DNA of 64,000 bases from Aliirhizobium wenxiniae. Lineage in GTDB: Bacteria; Pseudomonadota; Alphaproteobacteria; Rhizobiales; Rhizobiaceae. Below are positions 34,337-43,303 of this stretch, piece after piece (the stretch's first letter is position 1; each line of letters starts with the position of its first letter). The translations under genes and the position numbers were made by a program. The notes below the pieces were generated by a model, which did not search any database, was not told the origin of the DNA, and saw only the letters and a list, made by a program, of their open reading frames with translations. The stretch is taken from NCBI RefSeq assembly GCF_014201355.1, contig NZ_JACHEG010000007.1, positions 186,001-250,000 of the forward strand, in the 5' to 3' direction.

Positions 34337-35202
34337 ATGCGCAACCGCAATCCGCCACGCCTACCAAACCGGCGCGGTCCTCCAATATCCCCTGGGCTGC
34401 CCTGCCCTTCCTCATAATTGTCATAGCCATGGTGCTGCTCGCGATCGCAGCCCCGCTGGTGGCGCCGGTCGATCCGAACACACAGAACCTTCTTGCCCGG
34501 CTGAAGGCACCCGGCACCGTTTCGCGCGGCGTCACCTATATTCTCGGATCGGACGAACTCGGACGCGATGTGCTGAGCCGGCTAATCTACGGCGCGCGAA
34601 TTTCGCTATTCGTCGCCTTTTCCTCGGTTCTCCTGTCCGGCACGCTCGGCAGCATTCTAGGCATGATCGCCGCCTTTTATCGCGGCTGGGTCGAAATCGT
34701 CATCATGCGGCTGGTCGACATCGTGCTTTCGGTGCCGGCAATCCTGTTTGCCATCATCACCGTTGCGGTGATGGGGCCGGGCCTCGTCAACGTGGTCATC
34801 GTGCTGGCGCTGACCCGCTGGCCACGTTATGCCCGCGTCGCCTATGGACAGACGCTTTCGGTCGCCAACATGCCCTATGTACGGCTTTCGCATTTCATGG
34901 GCGCGAGCTGGCTGCGGCTTCTCGGCCGCCATGTCCTGCCCAATATTGCAGGCTCGCTTGCTGTCGTCGCGACGCTCGAATTCGGCCTGATGGTGCTTTT
35001 CGAAGCCGGGCTCTCCTTCCTCGGGCTCGGCGTCCAGCCGCCTACGGCAAGCTGGGGCGCGATGCTTTCGACCGGCCGAAACTATGTGGCAACGGCATGG
35101 TGGATCGCCACCTTCCCGGGTCTTGCGCTCTTCCTTCTCGTTTTATCGATCAACCTGATCGGCGACCACGTGCGTGATCGCCTCGATCCGAAAGCAAGGT
35201 AA
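34333..35202 (+). CDS. ABC transporter permease, DppC/OppC type
   Basis: 289 residues with the DppC signature stretches LGSDELGRDVLSRLIYGAR and LSFLGLGVQPPTASWGAML. ATGA overlap with the upstream permease gene shows translational coupling. Forms the channel with the upstream product. Confidence 0.94.
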   Translation: MNAQPQSATPTKPARSSNIPWAALPFLIIVIAMVLLAIAAPLVAPVDPNTQNLLARLKAPGTVSRGVTYILGSDELGRDVLSRLIYGARISLFVAFSSVLLSGTLGSILGMIAAFYRGWVEIVIMRLVDIVLSVPAILFAIITVAVMGPGLVNVVIVLALTRWPRYARVAYGQTLSVANMPYVRLSHFMGASWLRLLGRHVLPNIAGSLAVVATLEFGLMVLFEAGLSFLGLGVQPPTASWGAMLSTGRNYVATAWWIATFPGLALFLLVLSINLIGDHVRDRLDPKAR

Positions 35203-35209
35203 TCCCGAC

Positions 35210-35995
35210 ATGGATTTCAAAAATGAATTTGCCGGCAAGAAGGTCATCGTAACCGGTGCCTGCGGCATCATCGGCGGCTGGATAACCAAGGCATTCGCGG
35301 AGGCCGGCGCAGAACTCTGCCTCACCGACCACCGCGCCGAGGCGCTGGCTGCGACCGTTGGCATCTACGGAGATCAGGCTTTCGGTATCACGACGAACCT
35401 GATGAGTTCGCCCGACATGGATCGTTTCGCCGGCGAGATCGCCAAGCGCTGGGGCGCGCCGGATATTCTCGTCAACAATGCCGGCATCTATCCGTCGGGC
35501 TTTCTGCTCGACATGGACATTGACGATTTCGACGCCATCATGGGTGTGAACCTGAGAGCGCCGTTCTATCTCTCCAAGCTGTTTGCCCGACAGATGGTCG
35601 ACAAGGGCGTCAAGGGCTCGATCGTCAACATCTCTTCCGGTGCCGCCCGCAAGATGCGGCGCACCGCCGTGACCTATTCGACGTCCAAGACAGCACTCGA
35701 CCGGCTGACCAAGGGCTTTGCCATCGAGCTCGCCGAATACGGCATTCGCGTCAATATCGTCGAGCCGGGTTTTGCAGCCGGCAGCAACGTCAGCGCCCTG
35801 AGCAAAGAACACATAAAGACAGTGACCGACGCCATTCCGCTCGGCCGTGCCTCAAGCAGCGACGATGTGTCGAATGCCGTGTTGTTCCTGTCGTCTTCCG
35901 CTGCATCCTACATTACCGGTGCGACGCTTGCCGTTGATGGCGGCAATTCGATCGGCTCGCTCGCCGTCTATCAAGACAAGAAGAAAGCCCTCTAG
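35210..35995 (+). CDS. Short-chain dehydrogenase/reductase (SDR)
   Basis: 261 residues starting at MDFKNEFAGKK. Classical SDR: cofactor loop VTGACGIIGGWITKAF (TGxxxGxG variant), NNAG at NNAGIYPSG, catalytic Ser in VNISSGAARK and the YxxxK motif in YSTSKTALD, C-terminal GATLAVDGGNSIG. It is embedded between permease and amidase genes of the cluster and would oxidise or reduce a hydroxyl or carbonyl of the imported compound. Confidence 0.9.
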   Translation: MDFKNEFAGKKVIVTGACGIIGGWITKAFAEAGAELCLTDHRAEALAATVGIYGDQAFGITTNLMSSPDMDRFAGEIAKRWGAPDILVNNAGIYPSGFLLDMDIDDFDAIMGVNLRAPFYLSKLFARQMVDKGVKGSIVNISSGAARKMRRTAVTYSTSKTALDRLTKGFAIELAEYGIRVNIVEPGFAAGSNVSALSKEHIKTVTDAIPLGRASSSDDVSNAVLFLSSSAASYITGATLAVDGGNSIGSLAVYQDKKKAL

Positions 35996-36010
35996 GCCGA
36001 GGAGGAAGCC

Positions 36011-36931
36011 ATGCCAGAACAGAAGCAGGATCCGGCCGCACCACTTTCCGCCTTCCCTGCCTACCAATGGCCGGAGGGAAAGCAATCCGCTGTGCTTTTG
36101 TCCGTCGATGTCGATGCCAACTCGCCGTTCTTGTGGTCGCAGGGTGATAGTGCGCCGCAGCGGCTCGGCACCCACGAGATCCGCAATTTCGGCCCACGTA
36201 CCGGACTGTGGCGGCTGGTCGAACTTTTCGCTCGTTTCGACTTCAAGGCCAGTTTCTACGTGCCTGGCCATGTCGCGGAACAGCATCCGGACATGCTGCC
36301 CACCCTGCTGGATGCCGGGCACGAGATCGGCCTGCATGGCTATTTCCACGAGATCGTCTCGGAAATTTCCGATGAAGAGTTTACCGGTGCGATCGAAGCG
36401 AGCCTCGAACTGTTCGTCAAGCAGACAGGCAAGCGCCCGACAGGCTTTCGCTCGCCCGCCTGGGAAATGACACCGCATATGCTGTCCGAGGTCAGGCGGC
36501 TGGGGCTCAGCTATGACAGCTCGCTCTCCGGTTTCGACCATCCTTACGAGATTGAGGGCGTGACGGAGATCCCGGTTCAATGGGCCGTCGACGACGCTAT
36601 CTTCTTCAAGTTCGAGGGCGGCGGGCGGGATCGTTTTCCGATGCAATCCGGACGCATGGTGCTGGAGGACTGGAAATCGGAGTGGCGCACCCTGCACCGT
36701 TTCGGCGGTCTCTTCACCCTGACCGTGCATGACTGGATTTCCGGTCGCGCCCAGCGCATCGCGCTGCTCGAAGACCTTCTGCAGGAAATTGCAGACGAAC
36801 CGACCGCCTGGGTCGCGACCGCAGACGAGATCGCCCGTTTCCATCAGGGCTCTGCCAATCAAAACCGCTTCGCCGTCGAGGCAAGAATACCGCAGCCGAT
36901 CGGCGCGCGGCGATTTGGAAAGAACGCATGA
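36011..36931 (+). CDS. Polysaccharide deacetylase-family amidohydrolase (PuuE/NodB fold)
   Basis: 306 residues. Metal-site residues of the NodB/CE4 fold are visible: the Asp pair in VDVDANSPF and the His pair in EIGLHGYFHE, with FRSPAWEMTPHML and YDSSL as further family motifs. There is no signal peptide, so it is cytoplasmic and unlikely to act on a cell-wall polymer; members of this branch hydrolyse small amides (allantoinase PuuE-like, N-acyl compounds). Its place between an importer and a gamma-glutamyltransferase suggests it cleaves an amide or N-formyl group of the imported substrate. Confidence 0.88.
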   Translation: MPEQKQDPAAPLSAFPAYQWPEGKQSAVLLSVDVDANSPFLWSQGDSAPQRLGTHEIRNFGPRTGLWRLVELFARFDFKASFYVPGHVAEQHPDMLPTLLDAGHEIGLHGYFHEIVSEISDEEFTGAIEASLELFVKQTGKRPTGFRSPAWEMTPHMLSEVRRLGLSYDSSLSGFDHPYEIEGVTEIPVQWAVDDAIFFKFEGGGRDRFPMQSGRMVLEDWKSEWRTLHRFGGLFTLTVHDWISGRAQRIALLEDLLQEIADEPTAWVATADEIARFHQGSANQNRFAVEARIPQPIGARRFGKNA

Positions 36932-38469
36932 CCGAGAGCTGGACCATCCGCAAGGGCGAGACCCGCAGCCGCAACGGGCTGGTCGCCTGCCAGAACCGAC
37001 TCGCAGCCGAGGCTGGCGCCGCAGTGCTTTCGCGCGGCGGCAATGCCGTCGACGCGGCGGTCGTGACCACACTGGTGCTCAGCATCGTCGAACCCTGGCT
37101 TTCCGGCATCGGTGGTGGTGGTTTCATGCTGCGGGCGGACGGCGCAACCGGCGTGGTCGATACGCTCGATTTCAACGTGATTTCGGCGCAGGAACTCGAT
37201 CCGGAAGATTATCCGCTGACTGCCGGCCGCGACGGCGACTGGTTCAACTGGCCATCGATTACCGGTGACCGCAATCTGATCGGTTATTCGTCGATCTGCA
37301 CCCCTGGCGCCATCGCGGGACTGGCGGAAGCGCTGGAGAAATTCGGAACACTGACGTGGGAAGAGGCGCTGCAGCCGGCGATCGAACATGCGCGTCGGGG
37401 AACGAAACTCGACTGGTTTACCGTCCTGGCTCTGGCAATCGATGCCGCAGGCTTGTCGCGTTTCCCCGCGTCGTCAGAGATATTCCTTGTCGATGGCCGT
37501 CCGCCTCGTGCGCCCGAACGCGGCGTCGAGGCTTTTCTGCCGATGCCGGTAAAGGCTGTAACGCTGGAGCGGCTGGCAAAGGCCGGGGCGCGCGACTTTT
37601 ATGAGGGCGAGACGGCCCGCAAGATCGTGGCGGATCTGCAGGATGGCGGATCGCGCATCGGTGCCGGGGATTTGGCAAGCTACCGTCCGCGCTGGCTCGA
37701 ACCGCTGAAACACGGCTATCGCGGCCTCGACATCTACGCCATGGGTGGCCTGTCCGGCGGGCCGACGATGATCGACGCGATTTCCGAACTAGACAAGACC
37801 TTGCCGACAGAAGATGCTTTGTCCGGCAAAAGCGCGCTCGCCTTTGCGCGAGCGCTGCGCCGGGCATCGGAACATCGTCTGCGCAGCCTCGGCCATGCCG
37901 GTGGTGGAAGCTGCACCACCCATGTCAGCGTCGTCGATTCCACCGGTACGATGGTGTCGCTGACCAATACGCTGCTTTCCCGCTTCGGCTCGAAAGTGGT
38001 GCTGCCACAGACCGGGTTCCTGATGAACAATGGCATGATGTGGTTCGATCCGCGCAAGGGGCAGCCGAATTCGATCGCACCGGGCGTGCGACCGCTCGCC
38101 AACATGTGCCCGATCATCGCTACCCGCGACGGGAAACCCTATATGGCGCTTGGCGCCGCGGGCGGGCGGCAGATCATGCCTGCCGTCGTACAGCTTCTCT
38201 CCTATGTTGCTTGTTTCGGACTGTCGCTGGAAGACGCCTTCATGAGCCCACGCATCGATGCAAGCGGGGTGACGATCATGGTCGATCGCCGGGCGCAGGC
38301 AGATGTTGCGAACCGGCTGTCCGGCGAGTTTCCGGTCGAGATCGTCGAGGACACGCTTTATCCCGTCAATTTCGCCATCCCTTCCGCGGTGATGCGCGAT
38401 GGCAATGAGTTCGTCGCCATGGCTCACCCGAACCATCCCTGGGCTGCGACGGCCGAGGAGGCCCGATGA
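36928..38469 (+). CDS. Gamma-glutamyltransferase-family hydrolase lacking a signal peptide
   Basis: 513 residues of the Ntn-hydrolase GGT family. The autoprocessing site is visible: GGSCTTHVSVVDSTGTMVS contains the nucleophile Thr at the start of the small subunit, followed by FGSKVVLPQTGFLMNNGMMW. The oxyanion region GAAGGRQIMPAVVQ is also present. The N-terminus (TESWTIRKGETRS) is not a signal peptide, so the enzyme seems cytoplasmic, unlike the periplasmic E. coli type. ATGA overlaps link it to the genes on both sides. It should cleave gamma-glutamyl or similar amide bonds. Confidence 0.9.
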   Translation: MTESWTIRKGETRSRNGLVACQNRLAAEAGAAVLSRGGNAVDAAVVTTLVLSIVEPWLSGIGGGGFMLRADGATGVVDTLDFNVISAQELDPEDYPLTAGRDGDWFNWPSITGDRNLIGYSSICTPGAIAGLAEALEKFGTLTWEEALQPAIEHARRGTKLDWFTVLALAIDAAGLSRFPASSEIFLVDGRPPRAPERGVEAFLPMPVKAVTLERLAKAGARDFYEGETARKIVADLQDGGSRIGAGDLASYRPRWLEPLKHGYRGLDIYAMGGLSGGPTMIDAISELDKTLPTEDALSGKSALAFARALRRASEHRLRSLGHAGGGSCTTHVSVVDSTGTMVSLTNTLLSRFGSKVVLPQTGFLMNNGMMWFDPRKGQPNSIAPGVRPLANMCPIIATRDGKPYMALGAAGGRQIMPAVVQLLSYVACFGLSLEDAFMSPRIDASGVTIMVDRRAQADVANRLSGEFPVEIVEDTLYPVNFAIPSAVMRDGNEFVAMAHPNHPWAATAEEAR

Positions 38470-39440
38470 CCGGACCTGTCCTGGACGTCAGCGATCTTTC
38501 AGTCTCGATCCGCGGCAATACGGTGGTCGACGGGGTCTCGCTTGCGATCGGCGCGGGAGAGATCCTCTCGCTGGTCGGAGAATCCGGCTGCGGCAAGTCG
38601 ATGACCGCCTTTGCCGTGATGGGGCTGCTTCCCAAGGTGGCAAAGATAGACAGGGGCAGAGTGGAGCTCGGCGGCTCCGATCTTGTCAGCATCAGCGAGG
38701 AACGGCGACGGCTGTTGCGCGGCGCGGAACTGGCAATGATCTTCCAGGAACCGATCGCCTCGCTCAATCCGCTGATGCCGATCGGCAGGCAGATCGAGGA
38801 AAGCCTGATCATCCATCGCGGCGTGTCCTCGCGCGAGGCAAAATCCGCCGCGATCGACATGCTGGCGGAGGTCGGCATTCCCGAACCGCAACTGCGTTAC
38901 CGCCAATATCCTTTCGAGCTTTCCGGCGGCATGTGCCAGCGCGCGATGATCGCCATGGCTCTGATCTGTCGACCGAAACTCCTGATCGCCGACGAGCCGA
39001 CAACCGCGCTCGACGTAACGATCCAGGCGCAGATCCTGGAACTGATGAAACGGCTGAGGGACGAGACGGGCACGGCCATTCTGCTGATCACCCACGACAT
39101 GGGCGTGGTCGCGGATATGGCAGACCGCGTTGCGGTGATGTATTCCGGCCGGATCGTCGAGGAGGCACCGGTCGAGACGATCTTTGCCAGCCAGCGCCAC
39201 CCCTATACGCGCCTTCTTCTTTCCACCATTCCCCGGCTCGATGGACAGGCGAAGACCGAACTGCCGGTCATCGAGGGCACGGTCCCCGATATCGGCGCAT
39301 GGCCAGCCGGATGCCGTTTCAACCCGCGCTGTCCGGTGGCCGGCGACAAGTGTCTGACAGAATTGCCTGCACTTGCGCCACGGCCCGACACCGGCCGCGC
39401 TGCCTGCTGGCATAGCGATCGCGTGGAGGCGCTTGTCTGA
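38466..39440 (+). CDS. ABC transporter ATP-binding protein, DppD/OppD type
   Basis: 324 residues: Walker A VGESGCGKSM, Q-loop IFQEPIASLNPLMPIG, signature LSGGMCQRAMIAMAL, Walker B LLIADEPTTALD and switch VTH-type ITHDMGVVA. C-terminal CRFNPRCPVAGDKC is the oligopeptide-transporter extension with an iron-sulfur-type Cys cluster. Overlaps both neighbours. Confidence 0.94.
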   Translation: MTGPVLDVSDLSVSIRGNTVVDGVSLAIGAGEILSLVGESGCGKSMTAFAVMGLLPKVAKIDRGRVELGGSDLVSISEERRRLLRGAELAMIFQEPIASLNPLMPIGRQIEESLIIHRGVSSREAKSAAIDMLAEVGIPEPQLRYRQYPFELSGGMCQRAMIAMALICRPKLLIADEPTTALDVTIQAQILELMKRLRDETGTAILLITHDMGVVADMADRVAVMYSGRIVEEAPVETIFASQRHPYTRLLLSTIPRLDGQAKTELPVIEGTVPDIGAWPAGCRFNPRCPVAGDKCLTELPALAPRPDTGRAACWHSDRVEALV

Positions 39441-40453
39441 TGGCTCCTCTTCTCTCCGTCCGTGGACTGAAAGTCCATTTTCCGATCAGCAGAGGCCTGT
39501 GGGGCCGCGATATCCGTTACGTGAAGGCCGTGGACGGTGTCGATTTCGATATCGCGCCCGGCGAAAGCATGGCGCTGGTCGGCGAAAGCGGCTGCGGGAA
39601 ATCGACGCTCGGCGCCGCCGTCCTCGGCATGCAGATCCCGACAGCCGGCACGATCTCCTTTGCCGGCGAGGAGGTCAGGCATGGAGAACGTCAGACCCGC
39701 ATCCGGCTTTCCCGCGATATCCAGACCGTGTTTCAGGATCCGGTTTCGGCGCTCAACCCGAAAATGTCGGTCGGCGACAGCATTGCCGAACCGCTGGCGA
39801 TCCATGGCGTGGGCGATGCGAAGTCGCGGGCCGAGCGGGTAGCCGAACTGCTTTCGCTTGTTGGCCTGCATCCGCAGCATGCCGAGCGGCGGCCGAACGC
39901 CTTTTCCGGCGGACAGCGACAGCGTATCGTCATTGCACGGGCGCTCGCACTGCAGCCGAAACTGCTCATTCTCGACGAGCCGGTTTCGGCGCTCGACGTC
40001 TCGATCCGGTCGCAGATCCTCAACCTGCTTCTCGACCTGCAGCGGCGCTTCGGCCTCTCCTACCTGTTCATCAGTCACGATCTTTCAGTCGTGCGTCATT
40101 TCGCCGATCGCGTGGCGGTCATGTATCTGGGAAAACTGGTTGAGACCGGGCCTACGGAAGCGGTTTTCGCGCGGCCAGTCCATCCCTATACCGAGGCGCT
40201 TCTTTCGGCGGTGCCCCTGCCCGATCCTGTTGCGCAAAGAGCCCGCAAGAGAATCGTTCTGACGGGTGATCTGCCAAGCCCGGCCAATCCGCCGGCCGGG
40301 TGTTCTTTCGTCACCCGCTGTCCGCTGGCTGAAGAAATCTGCCGGCAGGCGCCGCCGCCACTGGTGAAGGTTGGTGAAAAACAACAGGCCGCATGCCACG
40401 TGCGCGCATACAGGATTAACGAGGAAGGGACGATAGCATGGGCGGAGGACTGA
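39440..40453 (+). CDS. ABC transporter ATP-binding protein, DppF/OppF type
   Basis: 337 residues: Walker A VGESGCGKST, VFQDPVSALNPKMSVG, signature FSGGQRQRIVIARAL, Walker B LLILDEPVSALDV, and the C-terminal CSFVTRCPLAEEIC extension. Pairs with the preceding ATPase to energise the importer. Confidence 0.94.
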   Translation: MAPLLSVRGLKVHFPISRGLWGRDIRYVKAVDGVDFDIAPGESMALVGESGCGKSTLGAAVLGMQIPTAGTISFAGEEVRHGERQTRIRLSRDIQTVFQDPVSALNPKMSVGDSIAEPLAIHGVGDAKSRAERVAELLSLVGLHPQHAERRPNAFSGGQRQRIVIARALALQPKLLILDEPVSALDVSIRSQILNLLLDLQRRFGLSYLFISHDLSVVRHFADRVAVMYLGKLVETGPTEAVFARPVHPYTEALLSAVPLPDPVAQRARKRIVLTGDLPSPANPPAGCSFVTRCPLAEEICRQAPPPLVKVGEKQQAACHVRAYRINEEGTIAWAED

Positions 40454-40836
40454 GGATCACGCCGGTCAATGCACAGAATGCACCGCAATCCCTGCATCGG
40501 CGCTATTCCCAGGCGGTAGACCTGTCCGGTCACAGCAGGTTGCTGTTCATCAGCGGACAAATTCCAGCCGACGGGCAAGGCAAGGTTCCGGCCGGCTTCG
40601 AAGAACAAGCACGGTTCTGCTGGGCCAATCTCATCGCGCAGCTCGAAGCTGCCGACATGGGCCTATCAAACCTGGTGAAGGTTACGACCTTCCTCAAGCG
40701 CTACGAAGACCGCGATATCAACGCAAAGGTGCGCTTCGAGGTGATGGGCGAACATCTTGTCGCTCTCTCGACGATCATCACGGATGTCTACGATCCCGAG
40801 TGGCTGCTTGAGATCGAGGCAATCGCCGCCGCGTGA
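40438..40836 (+). CDS. RidA-family (YjgF/Rid) protein
   Basis: 132 residues: SQAVDLSGHSRLLFISGQIP and NLIAQLEAADMGLSNLVKVTTFLK are typical Rid stretches. RidA proteins hydrolyse reactive enamines/imines formed during amino-acid catabolism. The gene overlaps the ATPase by 16 nt, so it is part of the same transcript; a deaminating or amide-cleaving pathway would explain its need. The Arg that binds the carboxylate in true RidA is not obvious, so it may be another Rid subclass. Confidence 0.87.
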   Translation: MGGGLRITPVNAQNAPQSLHRRYSQAVDLSGHSRLLFISGQIPADGQGKVPAGFEEQARFCWANLIAQLEAADMGLSNLVKVTTFLKRYEDRDINAKVRFEVMGEHLVALSTIITDVYDPEWLLEIEAIAAA

Positions 40837-40918
40837 GGTTAGGCCACAGATTGTGCGCAGAGGCATGTGCGGTTCAAAGCCAGTTCAGTGGAACTGGCCG
40901 CGGCCGCTCAGGCCACCC

Positions 40919-41923
40919 TCACGGAACAGAGGCCAGGAAGCCATCCGATCTGCCGCCCCCCGGTCCCGATATTCTGGCCGGCACCTTATCGAGCCTGCGG
41001 ACGGATTTGAAACTTTCGTCGGTGCGAAGATCCGGCATGCTGTGCATCGTTTCGATAAAACGCTGCGCAACCGGCTGGAGTGAACGGTCCGCCTTACGGA
41101 TAATGCCGACACGGCGATTGAACCAAGGAGCATCCACGAGCTTGTAGGCAAGACCTGTCATATTACCTGCCTCGACAGCAGATGTCGGCAGAATCGCGAC
41201 TCCGACCCCTGCCCGCACCATGCTCAGCGCCGTCGACATGTAGTTGGCTTCCATGACGACGCTCACCTCGCAGCCTTCACGCTCCATCGAACGCTCGAAA
41301 AGCACCCGAACGGTGCTGTTTTTTCGTGTCAGCACCAGCGGATAGGAGGCAAAGTCACTGATCTGCAGGACCGGCGCAGCATTGGCCAGCGGGTGACCGA
41401 CAGGAAAGAACGCACAGAGGCTATCCGACACATAATCCTCGACCTTGATCGTCCGGTCGGAGCTGATGCGCGTGCCGATGCCGAAATCGACCTCTTCGGC
41501 TTTCACGAGCTTGATAATGTCTTCACCGACGACATCCCAGACATTGATCTCGATGCCGGGGTTCTGATCGCGGAAAACCATGATCGCACGCGGAAGGAAA
41601 CTTGCCGCAACCGATGGCAGGGCGGCGATCTTGACGATACCCCTGCGGGCATAGGTGAGATCCGTCGCGGCGAGCAGGATCTCGTCCATATCCATCGACA
41701 GGCGCTCCATCAGCGGCAGGATGTTGCGCCCGGCCGGTGTCAGCTCGACGCGCCGCTTGTTGCGGTCGAAGAGCTTGATGCCAAGCTGCTCCTCGAGCTG
41801 GTTGATCTGCACCGTCAATGTCGGCTGGGAAACGTTCAGTTCCTGGGCAGCGCGGGTGAATTTCAAATGATGGACAAGGGCCAGAAAGGCGCGCACCTGG
41901 CGGGAGCTGGGAGGAAGGGCCAT
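40919..41923 (-). CDS. LysR-family transcriptional regulator
   Basis: About 334 residues: N-terminal HTH (RQVRAFLALVHHLKFTRAAQ ... VSQPTLTVQINQLEEQLG, quoted by its ends) and a LysR sensor domain. The start MALPPSS at 41923 is favoured; an ATG at 41944 is also in frame and neither has a clear ribosome site. It is convergent with the RidA end and its targets are not evident; no paired divergent gene lies close by. Confidence 0.85.
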   Translation of the reverse strand: MALPPSSRQVRAFLALVHHLKFTRAAQELNVSQPTLTVQINQLEEQLGIKLFDRNKRRVELTPAGRNILPLMERLSMDMDEILLAATDLTYARRGIVKIAALPSVAASFLPRAIMVFRDQNPGIEINVWDVVGEDIIKLVKAEEVDFGIGTRISSDRTIKVEDYVSDSLCAFFPVGHPLANAAPVLQISDFASYPLVLTRKNSTVRVLFERSMEREGCEVSVVMEANYMSTALSMVRAGVGVAILPTSAVEAGNMTGLAYKLVDAPWFNRRVGIIRKADRSLQPVAQRFIETMHSMPDLRTDESFKSVRRLDKVPARISGPGGGRSDGFLASVP

Positions 41924-42100
41924 GGGAACCGGGCTCTTTCGCATAGACGTTTCATTTCGATCGCCTGAGGGCGGGCATTGCGAAATGCCGTCCGCCGAGG
42001 CGGGGGATCGAAATCATGGCTAAAGCATCGAGAGCAGGGGGAGATTGATCGTTGTCATGAAACGCCGACAAATCTCTCACTGCACACTATCCCGGTATAC

Positions 42101-42132
42101 AAAAGGGCCGCGGCATTGCACTGCCGCGGCCC
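42101..42132 (-). terminator. Rho-independent terminator after the alpha/beta hydrolase gene
   Basis: On the minus strand GGGCCGCGGCA pairs perfectly with TGCCGCGGCCC around a 6-nt loop and runs into TTTT, about 20 nt after the hydrolase stop. Confidence 0.9.
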
Positions 42133-42153
42133 ACTATTCAGAAATGAACCAGT

Positions 42154-43134
42154 TCAGCCCTTGATGAAGGCGAGAAGATCGGCGTTCAGGACGTCGGCGT
42201 TGACGGTGAGCATACCGTGCGAGAAGCCGGGATAGGTCTTGATCTGGCCGTTCTTCAAAAGCTTGATCGACTTCAGGGCCGCATCAGCGATCGGAACGAT
42301 CTGGTCATCTTCGCCGTGCAGCACCAGCGTCGGTACGGTGATCGCCTTCAGGTCTTCCGTCTGGTCGGTTTCGGAGAAGGCCTTGATGCCGTCGTAATGG
42401 GCCTTTGCGCCGCCCATCATGCCCTGACGCCACCAATTCTGGATCACGCCTTCCTGAACCTTGGCGCCATCACGGTTGAAACCGTAGAACGGGCCGGCCG
42501 GAACATCGCGGAAGAACTGCGCGCGATTGGCGGCAAGGGCGGAACGGAAGCCGTCAAAAACTTCCATCGGCAGGCCTTCCGGGTTCGCATCCGTCTTCAG
42601 CATCAGCGGCGGGACGGCGGAGACGAGAACCGCCTTGGCGACACGGCCGGCCTTTTGGCCATGCTTGGCGACATAACGGGCAACTTCGCCGCCGCCGGTA
42701 GAATGGCCGATATGGACTGCATTCTTCAGGTCCAGATGCTCGGCGACGGCGAAGGCGTCGGCTGCATAATGATCCATGTCGTGACCTTCGGAGACCTGGG
42801 CAGAACGGCCATGGCCACGGCGGTCATGGGCGACGACGCGATAGCCCTTGGAGAGGAAGAACAGCATCTGCGCGTCCCAGTCGTCCGACGACAGCGGCCA
42901 GCCGTGATGGAAAACGATCGGCTGGGCATCCTTCGGGCCCCAGTCCTTGTAGAAGATTTCGACGCCGTCCTTGGTGGTTACATAAGCCATGGTCTTGTTT
43001 CCTTCAGTGGGGTGCTTGGTGGATGCAGCATTGGCTGCAAGGGTGAACGAGGTTGGAATTGCGAGAGTTGCAGCAGCGGCAGCACCGGAGAGCAAAGCGC
43101 CGCGGCGGGTGAGAGGGAGGATCGGGTTGGTCAT
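42154..43134 (-). CDS. Secreted alpha/beta hydrolase (non-heme chloroperoxidase-like) with Tat signal
   Basis: About 326 residues from MTNPILPLTRRGALLSG; the twin-arginine segment and hydrophobic stretch indicate Tat export. Note that an internal MAYVTTKDG, about 48 residues in, is where cytoplasmic homologues begin. The hydrolase has the oxyanion HHGWPLSS, nucleophile GHSTGGG, acid in HGEDDQIVP and His in PGFSHGM, as in the arylesterase/cofactor-free haloperoxidase family. It stands alone behind a LysR-type site at 43220-43270, shared with three other promoters in this region. Confidence 0.88.
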   Translation of the reverse strand: MTNPILPLTRRGALLSGAAAAATLAIPTSFTLAANAASTKHPTEGNKTMAYVTTKDGVEIFYKDWGPKDAQPIVFHHGWPLSSDDWDAQMLFFLSKGYRVVAHDRRGHGRSAQVSEGHDMDHYAADAFAVAEHLDLKNAVHIGHSTGGGEVARYVAKHGQKAGRVAKAVLVSAVPPLMLKTDANPEGLPMEVFDGFRSALAANRAQFFRDVPAGPFYGFNRDGAKVQEGVIQNWWRQGMMGGAKAHYDGIKAFSETDQTEDLKAITVPTLVLHGEDDQIVPIADAALKSIKLLKNGQIKTYPGFSHGMLTVNADVLNADLLAFIKG

Positions 43135-43219
43135 CGTGAACTCCGGGGGTGTCCGTGTGGTTGTGAAAGCCAAGGTATGCGCGTCTGATGCACCGAATAT
43201 TGTCGAAAAATATTGCCGC

Positions 43220-43270
43220 CAACAATTGCATCAATAATTTAGAATTAATTGCGATTTTTGAAATTATCGC
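43220..43270 (-). promoter_or_regulatory. LysR-type composite site a (alpha/beta hydrolase promoter)
   Basis: In plus-strand reading an AATTGCA box (43223-43229) is followed about 17 bp later by AATT-GCGATTTTTGA-AATT (core 43247-43265), an AATT-N11-AATT LysR box. The same layout occurs at 45430, 48898 and 51930. It lies 85-135 bp upstream of the hydrolase start. Confidence 0.8.
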
Positions 43271-43303
43271 GAGAGGCGGCGGATGCCGCCTCTCCGTCTC
43301 TGC

